Of a DNA stretch of 64,000 bases, positions 1 through 7,347 are shown one piece after another. Position numbers and translations under genes: made by a program. Origin of the DNA: Marinitoga aeolica (lineage in GTDB: Bacteria > Thermotogota > Thermotogae > Petrotogales > Petrotogaceae); assembly GCF_029910535.1 (NCBI RefSeq), contig NZ_CP069362.1, forward strand, positions 682,001 through 746,000. Direction: 5' to 3'. Numbering within the stretch: position 1 is the first letter of the stretch; each line of letters begins with the position of its first letter. Under the pieces are notes generated by a model. The model did no database searches. It had not been told where the DNA came from and was given only the letters and a program-made list of their open reading frames with translations.

Positions 1-308
1 CAAAAACATTAGAATTATCAAGAGATAGATATCAGATGGAAAGGATTACCCAAAAAGGTTTTACTATTGGATATGTCGTATGGGGAACAACAAAAGAAGG
101 AGCTTTCATAGTCGATGTTTCACCAATTATTGATGCTACAAGATATGATGAAATTTTAGAAGATCTATTAGCTCGATTTGCTGAATTGAATTTCAAAAAT
201 GTTACTATCGTTTCTTTACCAGAAGATGATCCATTATATTCGTTAGTAAAAAAATATAACTTTAATTCTTTCTTAAGACAAGTAGAAATGGAAAAAAGAA
301 TACACTAA
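1..308 (+). CDS. C-terminal part of an unidentified protein (5' end outside window)
   Basis: The reading frame is open from the left edge to a TAA at 306-308, so the ATG at 36 is probably internal; no Shine-Dalgarno sequence precedes it. About 101 residues are visible. The tail has alternating strand/helix character, with a segment reading NVTIVSLPEDDPLYSLVKKY followed by a short basic end, which resembles the last strand-helix-strand of GNAT-type acyltransferases. That resemblance is weak and I do not assign a function. A strong terminator follows within 10 bases of the stop, so this is the last gene of its transcript. Confidence 0.6.
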   Translation, partial: KTLELSRDRYQMERITQKGFTIGYVVWGTTKEGAFIVDVSPIIDATRYDEILEDLLARFAELNFKNVTIVSLPEDDPLYSLVKKYNFNSFLRQVEMEKRIH

Positions 309-312
309 TAAT

Positions 313-347
313 AAACCGCGGCCGATTTACTCAACCGCGGTTTTTTT
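313..347 (+). terminator. Intrinsic terminator after the first gene
   Basis: Perfect 8-bp stem AACCGCGG (314-321) / CCGCGGTT (335-342) followed by a run of seven T on the plus strand. It overlaps the stop codon of the convergent acetyltransferase gene. On the minus strand the T-run is interrupted, so it should act mainly on plus-strand transcripts. Confidence 0.85.
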
Positions 348-872
348 ATGCCATTCTCTTCTTAAAATTCCCATTATTATTTCGTCATGATATTTTCCTT
401 CTCTAAATATCTGTTCTCTTAATACTCCTTCAACTTTAAAACCAACCTTTTCATATGATCTTATTGCTCTTTTATTAAAACTAAAAACATGTAACTTTAT
501 CTTATTTATATTCATTTCATTAAAAATAAAGCCTACTAATAATTCCATAGCTTCTGTTCCATATCCATTATTTAAAAATGGTTTCCCAAGAAAAATACCA
601 ACAGTTGCAACAGAATTTTTCCAATCGACATCATTAATTCCACATCCACCAATATATTTATTATCCTCAATTCTTTCTATAGCAAAACTATATTTACCAT
701 TACCCATAGGATTATTACTTTCATACCATTTTTCTTCATCTTCTATTCTAAATGGAAAAGGAATGCCTGGCATCAGATACTTTTTCACCTCATAATCATT
801 GATATATTCTAAAACTTCTTTTAAATCATCTTTAGAATACGCTCTTAATCTTACTTTTTTACCCTCTAACAT
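327..872 (-). CDS. GNAT family N-acetyltransferase, RimJ/RimL-like
   Basis: 181 residues, the normal length for the RimJ/RimL branch of GNAT acetyltransferases, which move an acetyl group from acetyl-CoA to an N-terminal or small-molecule amine in the cytoplasm. The N-terminus (KKVRLRAYSKDDLKEVLEYI) is the typical first strand and helix. The acetyl-CoA binding region lies near residues 95-115 (FLGKPFLNNGYGTEAMELL), where the R/Q-x-x-G-x-G/A loop is degenerate but the N-G-Y-G-T-E core is present. The NKRAIRSYEKVGFKVEGVLRE segment is the family's C-terminal signature. The gene stands alone between a repeat region and a convergent gene. The substrate cannot be told from sequence. Confidence 0.85.
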   Translation of the reverse strand: MLEGKKVRLRAYSKDDLKEVLEYINDYEVKKYLMPGIPFPFRIEDEEKWYESNNPMGNGKYSFAIERIEDNKYIGGCGINDVDWKNSVATVGIFLGKPFLNNGYGTEAMELLVGFIFNEMNINKIKLHVFSFNKRAIRSYEKVGFKVEGVLREQIFREGKYHDEIIMGILRREWHKKTAVE

Positions 873-961
873 AAAATCCCTCCCTAAAAAATCAGTTTTT
901 TAAATAGAAGCACAAATATTTGAGAACATTATAACAAATTATAACTCCCATGTCAATTATA

Positions 962-978
962 AATATTGATTTATTGAA
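962..978. repeat. Left 17-bp inverted repeat bracketing the structured-repeat pair
   Basis: The 17-mer AATATTGATTTATTGAA is the exact reverse complement of 1397-1413. The two copies enclose both structured elements. They could be terminal repeats of a composite element or a fold-back; no flanking target duplication is obvious. Confidence 0.6.
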
Positions 979-988
979 ATAAAATGTA

Positions 989-1186
989 TTATAAAATTTG
1001 CATAATAAATCTCGATCAGACGCTCATTTGCTAATCTGATAAAATCATTCATTTTCAGCTGTCGCTCAGACAACACATCGTGTGTTGCTTCGCTTAAAAT
1101 CCCATCCTTGGGATTTTAACAGCTACATTCATGATTTTATCAGGCAAATTTCGAGTCTTTTCTCAATTTATTATGAAATTTTATAA
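989..1186 (+). repeat. Structured repeat element, copy 1 (multi-branched fold)
   Basis: The ends pair almost perfectly: 989-1010 with 1166-1186 (one bulged base). Inside, CTGATAAAATCA pairs with TGATTTTATCAG, and AGCTGT (1057-1062) pairs with ACAGCT (1119-1124). The core has two hairpins: CAACACA/TGTGTTG (1071-1077, 1081-1087) and AAAATCCCA/TGGGATTTT (1096-1104, 1109-1117). Linkers GTCGCTCA and TTCGCT separate them. There is no coding potential. A second copy with different arm sequences but the same linkers and fold lies next to it in inverted orientation. Confidence 0.8.
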
Positions 1187-1190
1187 TAAT

Positions 1191-1378
1191 AGCGAATTAT
1201 AACCTGAGGTAAGGCTTGAAAATTCCCGAATTAAATATTTGCGTGAGCTGGCAAAAAAACAGGATGTTTTTTTGAGCGAAACCATTGCACGGATGCAATG
1301 TTTGAGCGACAGCGGCAAGAAAATATTTAACGAGGAATTAGAATTTTCACCGCCTGAACGAGGGTTATAATTTGTTAT
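1191..1378 (-). repeat. Structured repeat element, copy 2 (inverted)
   Basis: Read on the minus strand it has the same plan as copy 1: GCTGTCGCTCA, a hairpin CATTGCA/TGCAATG (1283-1289, 1294-1300), TTCGCTC, a hairpin AAAAAAAC/GTTTTTTT (1253-1260, 1266-1273) and GCCAGC. The outer arms GAATTATAACC and GGTTATAATTT pair imperfectly. The 69-codon open frame across this region is a by-product of the repeat and not a gene. Confidence 0.8.
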
Positions 1379-1396
1379 TATTAATTCCATATCAAC

Positions 1397-1413
1397 TTCA
1401 ATAAATCAATATT
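1397..1413. repeat. Right 17-bp inverted repeat bracketing the structured-repeat pair
   Basis: Exact reverse complement of 962-978; see that entry. Confidence 0.6.
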
Positions 1414-1459
1414 ATTAACAATATGGGATTATAATATTAAAAAATATTGTAGGTTTATA

Positions 1460-1468
1460 TGTTATAAT
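1460..1468 (+). promoter_or_regulatory. Extended -10 promoter element for mnmE
   Basis: TG-T-TATAAT (TG at 1460-1461, TATAAT at 1463-1468) lies about 30 bases before the mnmE start. No good -35 box is visible, as is usual for extended -10 promoters. Confidence 0.55.
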
Positions 1469-1497
1469 ATATCAGAAAAACTTTAGGGAGTGGTTTT

Positions 1498-2838
1498 ATG
1501 ATTTTTGATACTATTGCCGCCATATCATCACCTTTAGGCACAGGAGCTATATCTGTAATAAGATTAACTGGAAAAAATGTTTTACAGGTTATAGACGATC
1601 TTTTTAGCAACAAAAATCCAGAACCCAAGAAGATGTATTATGGCTGGATAAAAGATAAAAATGAAATAATAGATGAAGTAACATGGGTATACCATAAAGG
1701 GCCCAAAAGTTATACTGGTGAAGATATGCTAGAAATTTTTGGTCATGGTGGAATTTTAGTTACAAAGAAAATTCTAAATATTATCCTATCAAAAAATATA
1801 AGAGAAGCATTACCAGGTGAATTTTCTAAAAGAGCTGTTATGAATAAAAAAATGGATTTAGTAAAGGCCGAAGCTATTAACGAATTAATCCATGCAAATT
1901 CCGAATATGCTTTAAAAGCAGCTGCAAATCAAATGGATGGAAAACTTTCAGAAAAAATACAAATTCTAAAAAAAGAATTATTCAATATCGCTGCAAGAAT
2001 AGAGGTAGAAATGGATTACCCCGACGATTTTGAAGTTGATAACTTTGAATTTCTTAATTCTTTAAACGCCATTAAAGAGGAACTGGAATATCTATATGAA
2101 AATGCTGATAACGGCATCTCTGCTATTGAAGGAATTAAAATGGCTATTGTAGGGAAACCAAATGCAGGTAAATCCACCTTATTAAATGCCTTATTAAGAA
2201 AAGATAGGGCTATAGTAACAGATATTCCTGGAACAACGCGAGATACTATAGAAGAAAGCTTAAGCATTCGCGGTATATTAATAAAATCTATTGATACTGC
2301 TGGGATAAGAAAAACTGATGATATTGTAGAAAAAATTGGGGTAGAAAGATCTTTAAAAGCTATTGAAGAATCTAAACTAATATTATTCGTATTAGATAAT
2401 TCAACTGGCATAGAAGATTATGACAAAGAAATATATGAAAAAATAAAACAATTTAACAAAGACATCATTATAGTTATTAATAAATCAGATATACATAATA
2501 AAGATAACTTTGACATCCCTTGGCAGAATCATGATGTTGTCAGAATTTCGGCAGCTACCGGAAATATTAAAAATCTTGAAGATTTAATCTATAATAAACT
2601 AAAAAACACAGTTACCACAAATGAATTCACACTTACAAACGAAAGACAAAAACAAGCTGTTAAAAAAGCTATTGACTCTGTAATAAAAGCTATTGAAGGA
2701 ATTGAATTAGGTTTGACAAATGATGCTATAATGTTTGATGTAAGAAAAGCCATTGAAGGTTTAAATGAGTTAACGGGAGAAGATTATACAGAAACATTAT
2801 TAGATAATATATTTGGAAATTTCTGTGTAGGAAAGTAG
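1498..2838 (+). CDS. mnmE: tRNA uridine-5-carboxymethylaminomethyl modification GTPase MnmE
   Basis: 446 residues, close to the usual 450-460. With MnmG it installs the cmnm5 group on wobble U34 of certain tRNAs. The N-terminal formyl-THF-binding domain starts directly with MIFDTIAAISSPLGTGAISV. A G domain is inserted in the helical domain, with G1 GKPNAGKST, the TTRDT G2 region, G3 DTAG and G4 NKSD. The protein ends in FCVGK, matching the FC(I/V)GK catalytic tail with its essential cysteine. The ATG at 1498 follows GGGAG with good spacing. The next gene begins 11 bases after the stop, so they are likely co-transcribed. Confidence 0.97.
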   Translation: MIFDTIAAISSPLGTGAISVIRLTGKNVLQVIDDLFSNKNPEPKKMYYGWIKDKNEIIDEVTWVYHKGPKSYTGEDMLEIFGHGGILVTKKILNIILSKNIREALPGEFSKRAVMNKKMDLVKAEAINELIHANSEYALKAAANQMDGKLSEKIQILKKELFNIAARIEVEMDYPDDFEVDNFEFLNSLNAIKEELEYLYENADNGISAIEGIKMAIVGKPNAGKSTLLNALLRKDRAIVTDIPGTTRDTIEESLSIRGILIKSIDTAGIRKTDDIVEKIGVERSLKAIEESKLILFVLDNSTGIEDYDKEIYEKIKQFNKDIIIVINKSDIHNKDNFDIPWQNHDVVRISAATGNIKNLEDLIYNKLKNTVTTNEFTLTNERQKQAVKKAIDSVIKAIEGIELGLTNDAIMFDVRKAIEGLNELTGEDYTETLLDNIFGNFCVGK

Positions 2839-2849
2839 GTGCTGAAAGT

Positions 2850-3557
2850 ATGAATTACATAGTCCTTTCAATTTTATTTGGATTAACACCTCTTGTTCAA
2901 TTCTTTATTAAAGGATGGTTGTTCTTCGGAATATCACTAATTGCATTTATTATTTTTTATCAAATACTAAAATCAAAAGGTAAACAGGCCTTTTCATTTT
3001 TATCTGCAACAATAATAGGAAGTGAGGCTTTTGCGCTCCTTTTTGGATTTACAAATTTTTTTATTCTCTTTTATCTTTTAGTAGTTTCTGGTATTTTTTT
3101 AGTTGCAGCCAATGAAGAAAAGAAAGTGGATATACTAAGGGATTATCTAAAAATTAATAACTTTAATTCTAAAAAATGGGATTATTATCATTTATTTTTT
3201 GGTCGAGGAGAAATTTCTTCTATAGAAGAAGTTGGGAAATTAATTCCTTCAATTTTTGCTATAGGTGAAGGAAAAATTGCGTATTCTGTAAAAATGCCTA
3301 ACGGTGATTACTACAATCAGATCATTCCAATTGAAAATGTAAATTCATATGATCTTTATGACATTAAAGGTAACCAAGAATTATATTATGTAAAAATACA
3401 GGACTTATTTTTACCTAATAGAAGATTGAGAACTTTACATAAACCTTATTTAGAAAGTTTTTGTTTAACTATTTCTACTAAAGACGGAGAACTTATTTCC
3501 TTTTATGAAGAACCTGATATCCTTCAAAAAATAATAAAAAAATTGGATGAAATATAA
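2850..3557 (+). CDS. Small membrane protein of unknown function
   Basis: 235 residues. I do not recognise the family. The first 85 or so residues form about three to four hydrophobic segments (around 2-17, 22-40, 47-62 and 66-83), and the rest is a soluble cytoplasmic-looking domain with alternating strands and a helical C-terminus. It starts 11 bases after mnmE, with a GGTGCTGAAAGT leader as a weak ribosome binding site, so it probably shares the mnmE transcript. A tRNA promoter begins about 30 bases after its stop, and no terminator separates them. Nothing in the sequence ties it to tRNA modification. Confidence 0.75.
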   Translation: MNYIVLSILFGLTPLVQFFIKGWLFFGISLIAFIIFYQILKSKGKQAFSFLSATIIGSEAFALLFGFTNFFILFYLLVVSGIFLVAANEEKKVDILRDYLKINNFNSKKWDYYHLFFGRGEISSIEEVGKLIPSIFAIGEGKIAYSVKMPNGDYYNQIIPIENVNSYDLYDIKGNQELYYVKIQDLFLPNRRLRTLHKPYLESFCLTISTKDGELISFYEEPDILQKIIKKLDEI

Positions 3558-3586
3558 CTTGTAAAAATCTTGAAATATTTTTTTAC

Positions 3587-3615
3587 TTGACTAGTAATGA
3601 TTTTTGTGGTATTAT
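3587..3615 (+). promoter_or_regulatory. Promoter of the tRNA cluster
   Basis: TTGACT (3587-3592) and TATTAT (3610-3615) are separated by 17 bases. An alternative -10, TATAAT, lies at 3613-3618. The first mature tRNA begins about 30 bases downstream. Confidence 0.7.
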
Positions 3616-3647
3616 AATTCTCGGACATCTGATGAAGATGGATGTGT

Positions 3648-3723
3648 CGGAGCGTAGCGCAGATGGTAGCGCGCCGGTCTTGGGAACCGGAGGTCGCTGG
3701 TTCGATCCCAGTCGCTCCGACCA
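3648..3723 (+). tRNA. tRNA-Pro (anticodon TGG)
   Basis: Acceptor stem CGGAGCG/CGCTCCG, anticodon stem CCGGT/ACCGG with loop CTTGGGA, and T-loop TTCGATC. CCA is encoded (3721-3723). First of four tandem tRNAs. Confidence 0.97.
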
Positions 3724-3743
3724 GAAGGTGGCGACCTTTAAGT

Positions 3744-3819
3744 GCGGCTGTAGTTCAATTGGTAGAACACTGGCCTTCCAAGCCAGGGGTTGCGAGTTCG
3801 AGTCTCGTCGGCCGCTCCA
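3744..3819 (+). tRNA. tRNA-Gly (anticodon TCC)
   Basis: Acceptor stem GCGGCTG/CGGCCGC with one G-T pair, anticodon stem CTGGC/GCCAG with loop CTTCCAA, T-loop TTCGAGT, and encoded CCA. The next tRNA starts at the adjoining base. Confidence 0.97.
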
Positions 3820-3896
3820 GCGCCCATAGCTCAATAGGATAGAGCATTGGATTTCTAATCCAAGGGTTGGGGGTTCGAGTCCCTCTGGGCGCGCCA
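3820..3896 (+). tRNA. tRNA-Arg (anticodon TCT)
   Basis: Acceptor stem GCGCCCA/TGGGCGC, anticodon stem TTGGA/TCCAA with loop TTTCTAA, T-loop TTCGAGT, and encoded CCA. It abuts tRNA-Gly with no spacer, so processing must cut both at the same junction. Confidence 0.97.
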
Positions 3897-3915
3897 CCTT
3901 TTTTTATTTAGCGAT

Positions 3916-3991
3916 GGTGGCATTAGTTCAGTGGTAGAACGCCTGACTGTGGATCAGGATGTCGTGGGTTCAAATCCCACATGCCACCCCA
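3916..3991 (+). tRNA. tRNA-His (anticodon GTG)
   Basis: Anticodon stem CCTGA/TCAGG with loop CTGTGGA. The extra G-1 of tRNA-His is encoded at 3916, opposite C73 at 3988. Acceptor stem GTGGCAT/ATGCCAC, with encoded CCA ending at 3991. Confidence 0.97.
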
Positions 3992-4027
3992 ACAAAAAAG
4001 GGAACCTGAATTGGTTCCCTTTTTTGT
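3992..4027 (+). terminator. Terminator of the tRNA operon
   Basis: A 15-bp stem ACAAAAAAGGGAACC/GGTTCCCTTTTTTGT begins at the base after the tRNA-His CCA. The T-rich 3' arm doubles as the T-run. Confidence 0.9.
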
Positions 4028-4063
4028 TATCATAATACTCTTTTATTTTTTAATTTCTTATAT

Positions 4064-4091
4064 AAAAGTGGAAGCTTTTGCTTCCACTTTT
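4064..4091 (-). terminator. Terminator downstream of ahcY
   Basis: Perfect 12-bp stem AAAAGTGGAAGC/GCTTCCACTTTT with a four-base loop, three bases past the ahcY stop codon. A/T tracts on both sides make it usable in both directions. Confidence 0.85.
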
Positions 4092-4093
4092 TG

Positions 4094-5320
4094 TTACTTC
4101 CAACTATTTAAATATTCTATTTGTTCTGGTGTTAATTCATCTATTTCTATTCCCATAGATTTTAATTTAATTTTAGCTATTTTTAAATCCACTTCATACG
4201 GAACAGGTCTAACATCTATATCTATCTTACCTTTATTTTCTTTTAAATATTTTGCCCCTTCTAATTGTAGTGAAAATGAAAGATCCATTATTTCTACTGG
4301 ATGTCCATCACCATTTACAAGATTTACCAATCTTCCCATACCAAGTAAATATAATTTATTTCCATTTGGCATAGTATATTGAGTTACACCATTTCTAACT
4401 TCTTTCTTTTCAACATTTATTCTTTCTAAATCAGCAACTTTTACTTCAATATCAAAATGACCAGCATTAGCTAATACAACCCCATCTTTCATAGACAAGA
4501 AATGTCTTTCCACAATTACATCTGTATCACCTGTAACCGTAACAAAGAAATCACCTATTTTTGCTGCTTCATCCATAGGCATTACTTCAAATCCATCCAT
4601 AACAGCTTCAATTGCCTTTATAGGATCAACCTCTGTAACTATAACTTTTGCGCCTAATCCTTTAGCTCTCATTGCTACGCCTTTACCACACCATCCATAT
4701 CCTGCAACAACCACATTTTTACCTGCAACTGTTAAATTAGTAGATCTGATTATTCCATCCCATGTAGACTGCCCTGTCCCATATCTATTATCAAATAGAT
4801 ATTTCATATATGAATCATTTACATCTATAACAGGAACCTTTAATTTACCATCTTTTAGCAAAGCTTTATATCTTTTTATTCCTGTTGTAGTTTCTTCATT
4901 AATTCCCCAAATATTTTCTAGTAGTTCTGGATATTTCTCTACAATTCTAACTCCTAAATCTGCTCCGTCATCAATGACTATATTCGGCTTAATTGCTAAA
5001 ACTTTATCAATATTTTTCCAATAAAGTTCTTCGTCTGGTGTTCTTTTAGCATATACATTTACTCCATATGTTTTCAAAGCTTCTGCAACATCATCTTGAG
5101 TTGATAATGGATTACTACTTGTTATTGCCACATTTGCACCTAATTCATGTAATACTACAGCTGTATATGCAGTTTTGGCTTCAAGATGAATACTCATAGA
5201 AATATTTATTCCTTTAAAGGGTTGTTCATCCATATACATTTCTTTTAATGTATTCAATACCTTCATATGTTGTTTTACCCATTCTATCTTTTTTCTTCCG
5301 GATTCCACTAAGTTCATCAT
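4094..5320 (-). CDS. ahcY: Adenosylhomocysteinase (S-adenosylhomocysteine hydrolase)
   Basis: 408 residues, the short form seen in Thermotogota and archaea. It reversibly splits S-adenosylhomocysteine into homocysteine and adenosine using tightly bound NAD. Visible signatures are the substrate-domain SMSIHLEAKTA, the NAD-binding GYGWCGKGVAMRAKGLGA near residue 205-225 with the downstream EVDPIKA, and the HFDIEV segment. A GGAGGGG ribosome site precedes two tandem ATG codons (5320 and 5317) and either could start the gene. It has its own sigma-A-type promoter and is therefore not obligatorily co-transcribed with the methyltransferase upstream, but its product homocysteine is the substrate of the neighbouring MccA. 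Confidence 0.95.
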   Translation of the reverse strand: MMNLVESGRKKIEWVKQHMKVLNTLKEMYMDEQPFKGINISMSIHLEAKTAYTAVVLHELGANVAITSSNPLSTQDDVAEALKTYGVNVYAKRTPDEELYWKNIDKVLAIKPNIVIDDGADLGVRIVEKYPELLENIWGINEETTTGIKRYKALLKDGKLKVPVIDVNDSYMKYLFDNRYGTGQSTWDGIIRSTNLTVAGKNVVVAGYGWCGKGVAMRAKGLGAKVIVTEVDPIKAIEAVMDGFEVMPMDEAAKIGDFFVTVTGDTDVIVERHFLSMKDGVVLANAGHFDIEVKVADLERINVEKKEVRNGVTQYTMPNGNKLYLLGMGRLVNLVNGDGHPVEIMDLSFSLQLEGAKYLKENKGKIDIDVRPVPYEVDLKIAKIKLKSMGIEIDELTPEQIEYLNSWK

Positions 5321-5350
5321 ATCCCCTCCAATAATAAGTCATATGTTTTC

Positions 5351-5379
5351 ATTATATCATAAGTTATCCAAAAGTCTAA
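5351..5379 (-). promoter_or_regulatory. ahcY promoter
   Basis: Minus-strand TTAGAC (5374-5379) and TATAAT (5351-5356) with a 17-base spacer, about 30 bases before the start codon. Confidence 0.7.
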
Positions 5380-5461
5380 ATATCAAAAATTTAGAAATCC
5401 CGTTATATGAAGAAATGCTAATTCCTCTAATGAACTAATATTAAATTGAATAGTTTATATA

Positions 5462-6193
5462 TCATATAAAAATAGCTTTGTATAAATTTATTTTTTTATT
5501 ATTAACCATACAATATGCTTCTAATGGTTCTACATTTACCTTTCTAAATATTTTATTTCCTATATTTTTTATTTCTTTTAAAGAATATCCAGGGCGTGTA
5601 TCCTTTAAATTTTCTAATATCTCAACATGTTCGTGTTTTAATATATCTATTATTATTACCTTTCCATTTTCTTTTAAAACTTTTTTCATACTTTTCAATG
5701 CCTTTTCCGGTTCTAAAAAATGATGGAATGCCAGAGTTGAAATAATTACGTCAAATTTTATAGAATTATGAGTATTATAATAATCATTTGAAACTTTTAT
5801 TGATTCCTCAATTCTCTCAGCTATTCCCCATACTGCTTTAATATTTCTTTTTTTTAATCTTTTTAACATACTTGGAGTCAAATCCAGGGCATACGGAAAA
5901 GTTTCTATATCTCTCTCATTCAGCTTTTTCATAATTTTTTCAGTAAAAAATCCCGATCCTGCTGCAACATCAAGAAATATAACTTTTTTTCTACCTAACT
6001 TTTCTGTTTCTGATACTATTTCTTCCACTATTATATTTATACATTTATCTTCTAAATATGATCTTACAATATCATCTCTCATAGGTGCTTCTTCTTCAAA
6101 ATGTTTTATCTGTTCAAGAAGTTCTTTTTTTGCCAATTCTTTATACCCTAATTTTTCTATAAGCCTTTCTACATCACTTAATGTTGGTATCAT
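5462..6193 (-). CDS. Class I SAM-dependent methyltransferase (YrrT-like position)
   Basis: 243 residues. SAM-binding motif I is FLDVAAGSGFFTEKIMKKL near residue 75-90. The ALDLTPSMLKRL segment carries the acidic residue expected to hold the ribose, and STLAFHHF is the post-motif III region found in UbiE/Methyltransf_11-type enzymes. The ATG overlaps the mccB stop (ATGA), so it is translationally coupled as the third gene of mccA-mccB-MTase. In Bacillus subtilis the equivalent cysteine-from-methionine operon also carries a methyltransferase, YrrT. The methyl acceptor is unknown. A plausible role is to produce S-adenosylhomocysteine for the pathway. Confidence 0.85.
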   Translation of the reverse strand: MIPTLSDVERLIEKLGYKELAKKELLEQIKHFEEEAPMRDDIVRSYLEDKCINIIVEEIVSETEKLGRKKVIFLDVAAGSGFFTEKIMKKLNERDIETFPYALDLTPSMLKRLKKRNIKAVWGIAERIEESIKVSNDYYNTHNSIKFDVIISTLAFHHFLEPEKALKSMKKVLKENGKVIIIDILKHEHVEILENLKDTRPGYSLKEIKNIGNKIFRKVNVEPLEAYCMVNNKKINLYKAIFI

Positions 6194-7347
6194 TCTTTCA
6201 CCGCCTTAAATCCTTTTTCAAAATCTTCTATTAAATCTTCTACTTCCTCTATTCCAACAGAGACTCTTATTAAAGAATCTTTTATTCCTGTTTTTTTTCT
6301 TTCTTCAACAGAAACAGCTGAATGAGTCATCAGTGAAGGTATTTCTATTAAAGATTCGACTCCTCCAAGACTTTCAGCAAGTGAAAAAATGGTTAATTTT
6401 TCCACAAACTTTTTTGCACTTTCTAAATCACCTTTTATTTCAAATGAGAGCATCCCTCCAAATCCTCTCATCTGTTTTTTAGCCAACATATGTTGCGGAT
6501 GAGATTCCAATCCAGGATAATATACTTTTTCAACATATGGGTGATTCTCTAAGTATTCTGCAATAATCGATGCATTTTTTGCATGTCGTTCCATTCTAAT
6601 AGATAAAGTCTTTATTCCACGCATAACCAACCATGAATTAAATGGTGACAGTATAGCTCCTATTGAATTCTGATGAAATTTTATTTTTTCATACAATAAA
6701 TCAGAATTCAACATTACTGCTCCGCCAACAACATCTGAATGACCGTTGATATACTTTGTAATACTGTGTAATACTATATCTGCTCCAAGATCTAGTGGGT
6801 TTTGGAAATATGGACTGGCAAACGTATTGTCGACCACAACAATCAAATTTTTTTCTTTAGATAGTATAGAAATTTCTTTAATATCAGCAAGTTTTAATAA
6901 AGGATTTGTCGGTGTTTCAATCCATATCATTTTTGTATTACTTTTTATTGCTTTTTTTATATTTTCTATTTCTCTAAAATCTACATAACTCACTTCAATA
7001 CCAAAATGATTTAAAACTTTGCTAAATAATCTTCGAGTTCCTCCGTATAAATCATCAAATGCTATAATATGTTCTCCTTGCTTTAATAATGACAAAATCA
7101 CAGTAGTTTCCGCTGCTAATCCAGAGGAAAAAGCAAGACCATATTTTGCATTTTCAAGAGTGGCTAATTTTTTTTCCAAACTGTTTCTTGTTGGATTTCC
7201 GCTTCTTGAATATACATATCCTTCTTCCACCTCATCAAGTGATTGTTTTGCAAAAGTCGTTGATAAATGTATAGGATAAATTGCGTCACCATATTCTACA
7301 TCTTTTGGATTTTCTCCAACATGTATAGATTTTGTTGTAAATTTCAC
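6190..7347 (-). CDS. mccB: Cystathionine gamma-lyase / gamma-synthase family PLP enzyme (MccB-like)
   Basis: 385 residues of the Cys/Met-metabolism PLP family (fold type I). Visible are the N-terminal TKSIHVGENPKDVEYGDAIYPI, the active-site YSRSGNPTRNSLEKKLATLE, the PLP-phosphate SSGLAAETTVILSLL and the Schiff-base lysine in LHSITKYINGHSDVVGG near residue 198. The start is GTG, coupled to the mccA stop (GTGA). Family members split cystathionine to cysteine or make it from O-acyl-homoserine. Pairing with a cystathionine beta-synthase and AhcY favours the lyase direction (homocysteine to cysteine). The direction cannot be proved from sequence. Confidence 0.9.
   Translation of the reverse strand: MKFTTKSIHVGENPKDVEYGDAIYPIHLSTTFAKQSLDEVEEGYVYSRSGNPTRNSLEKKLATLENAKYGLAFSSGLAAETTVILSLLKQGEHIIAFDDLYGGTRRLFSKVLNHFGIEVSYVDFREIENIKKAIKSNTKMIWIETPTNPLLKLADIKEISILSKEKNLIVVVDNTFASPYFQNPLDLGADIVLHSITKYINGHSDVVGGAVMLNSDLLYEKIKFHQNSIGAILSPFNSWLVMRGIKTLSIRMERHAKNASIIAEYLENHPYVEKVYYPGLESHPQHMLAKKQMRGFGGMLSFEIKGDLESAKKFVEKLTIFSLAESLGGVESLIEIPSLMTHSAVSVEERKKTGIKDSLIRVSVGIEEVEDLIEDFEKGFKAVKE

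Noticed and set aside
1181-1390. 69-codon minus-strand ORF
   Set aside because: It lies wholly within the inverted structured repeat, has no ribosome site, and is explained by the repeat.
3583-3897. Open frames on both strands across the tRNA cluster
   Set aside because: They are by-products of the GC-rich tRNA genes; four complete tRNAs account for the region.
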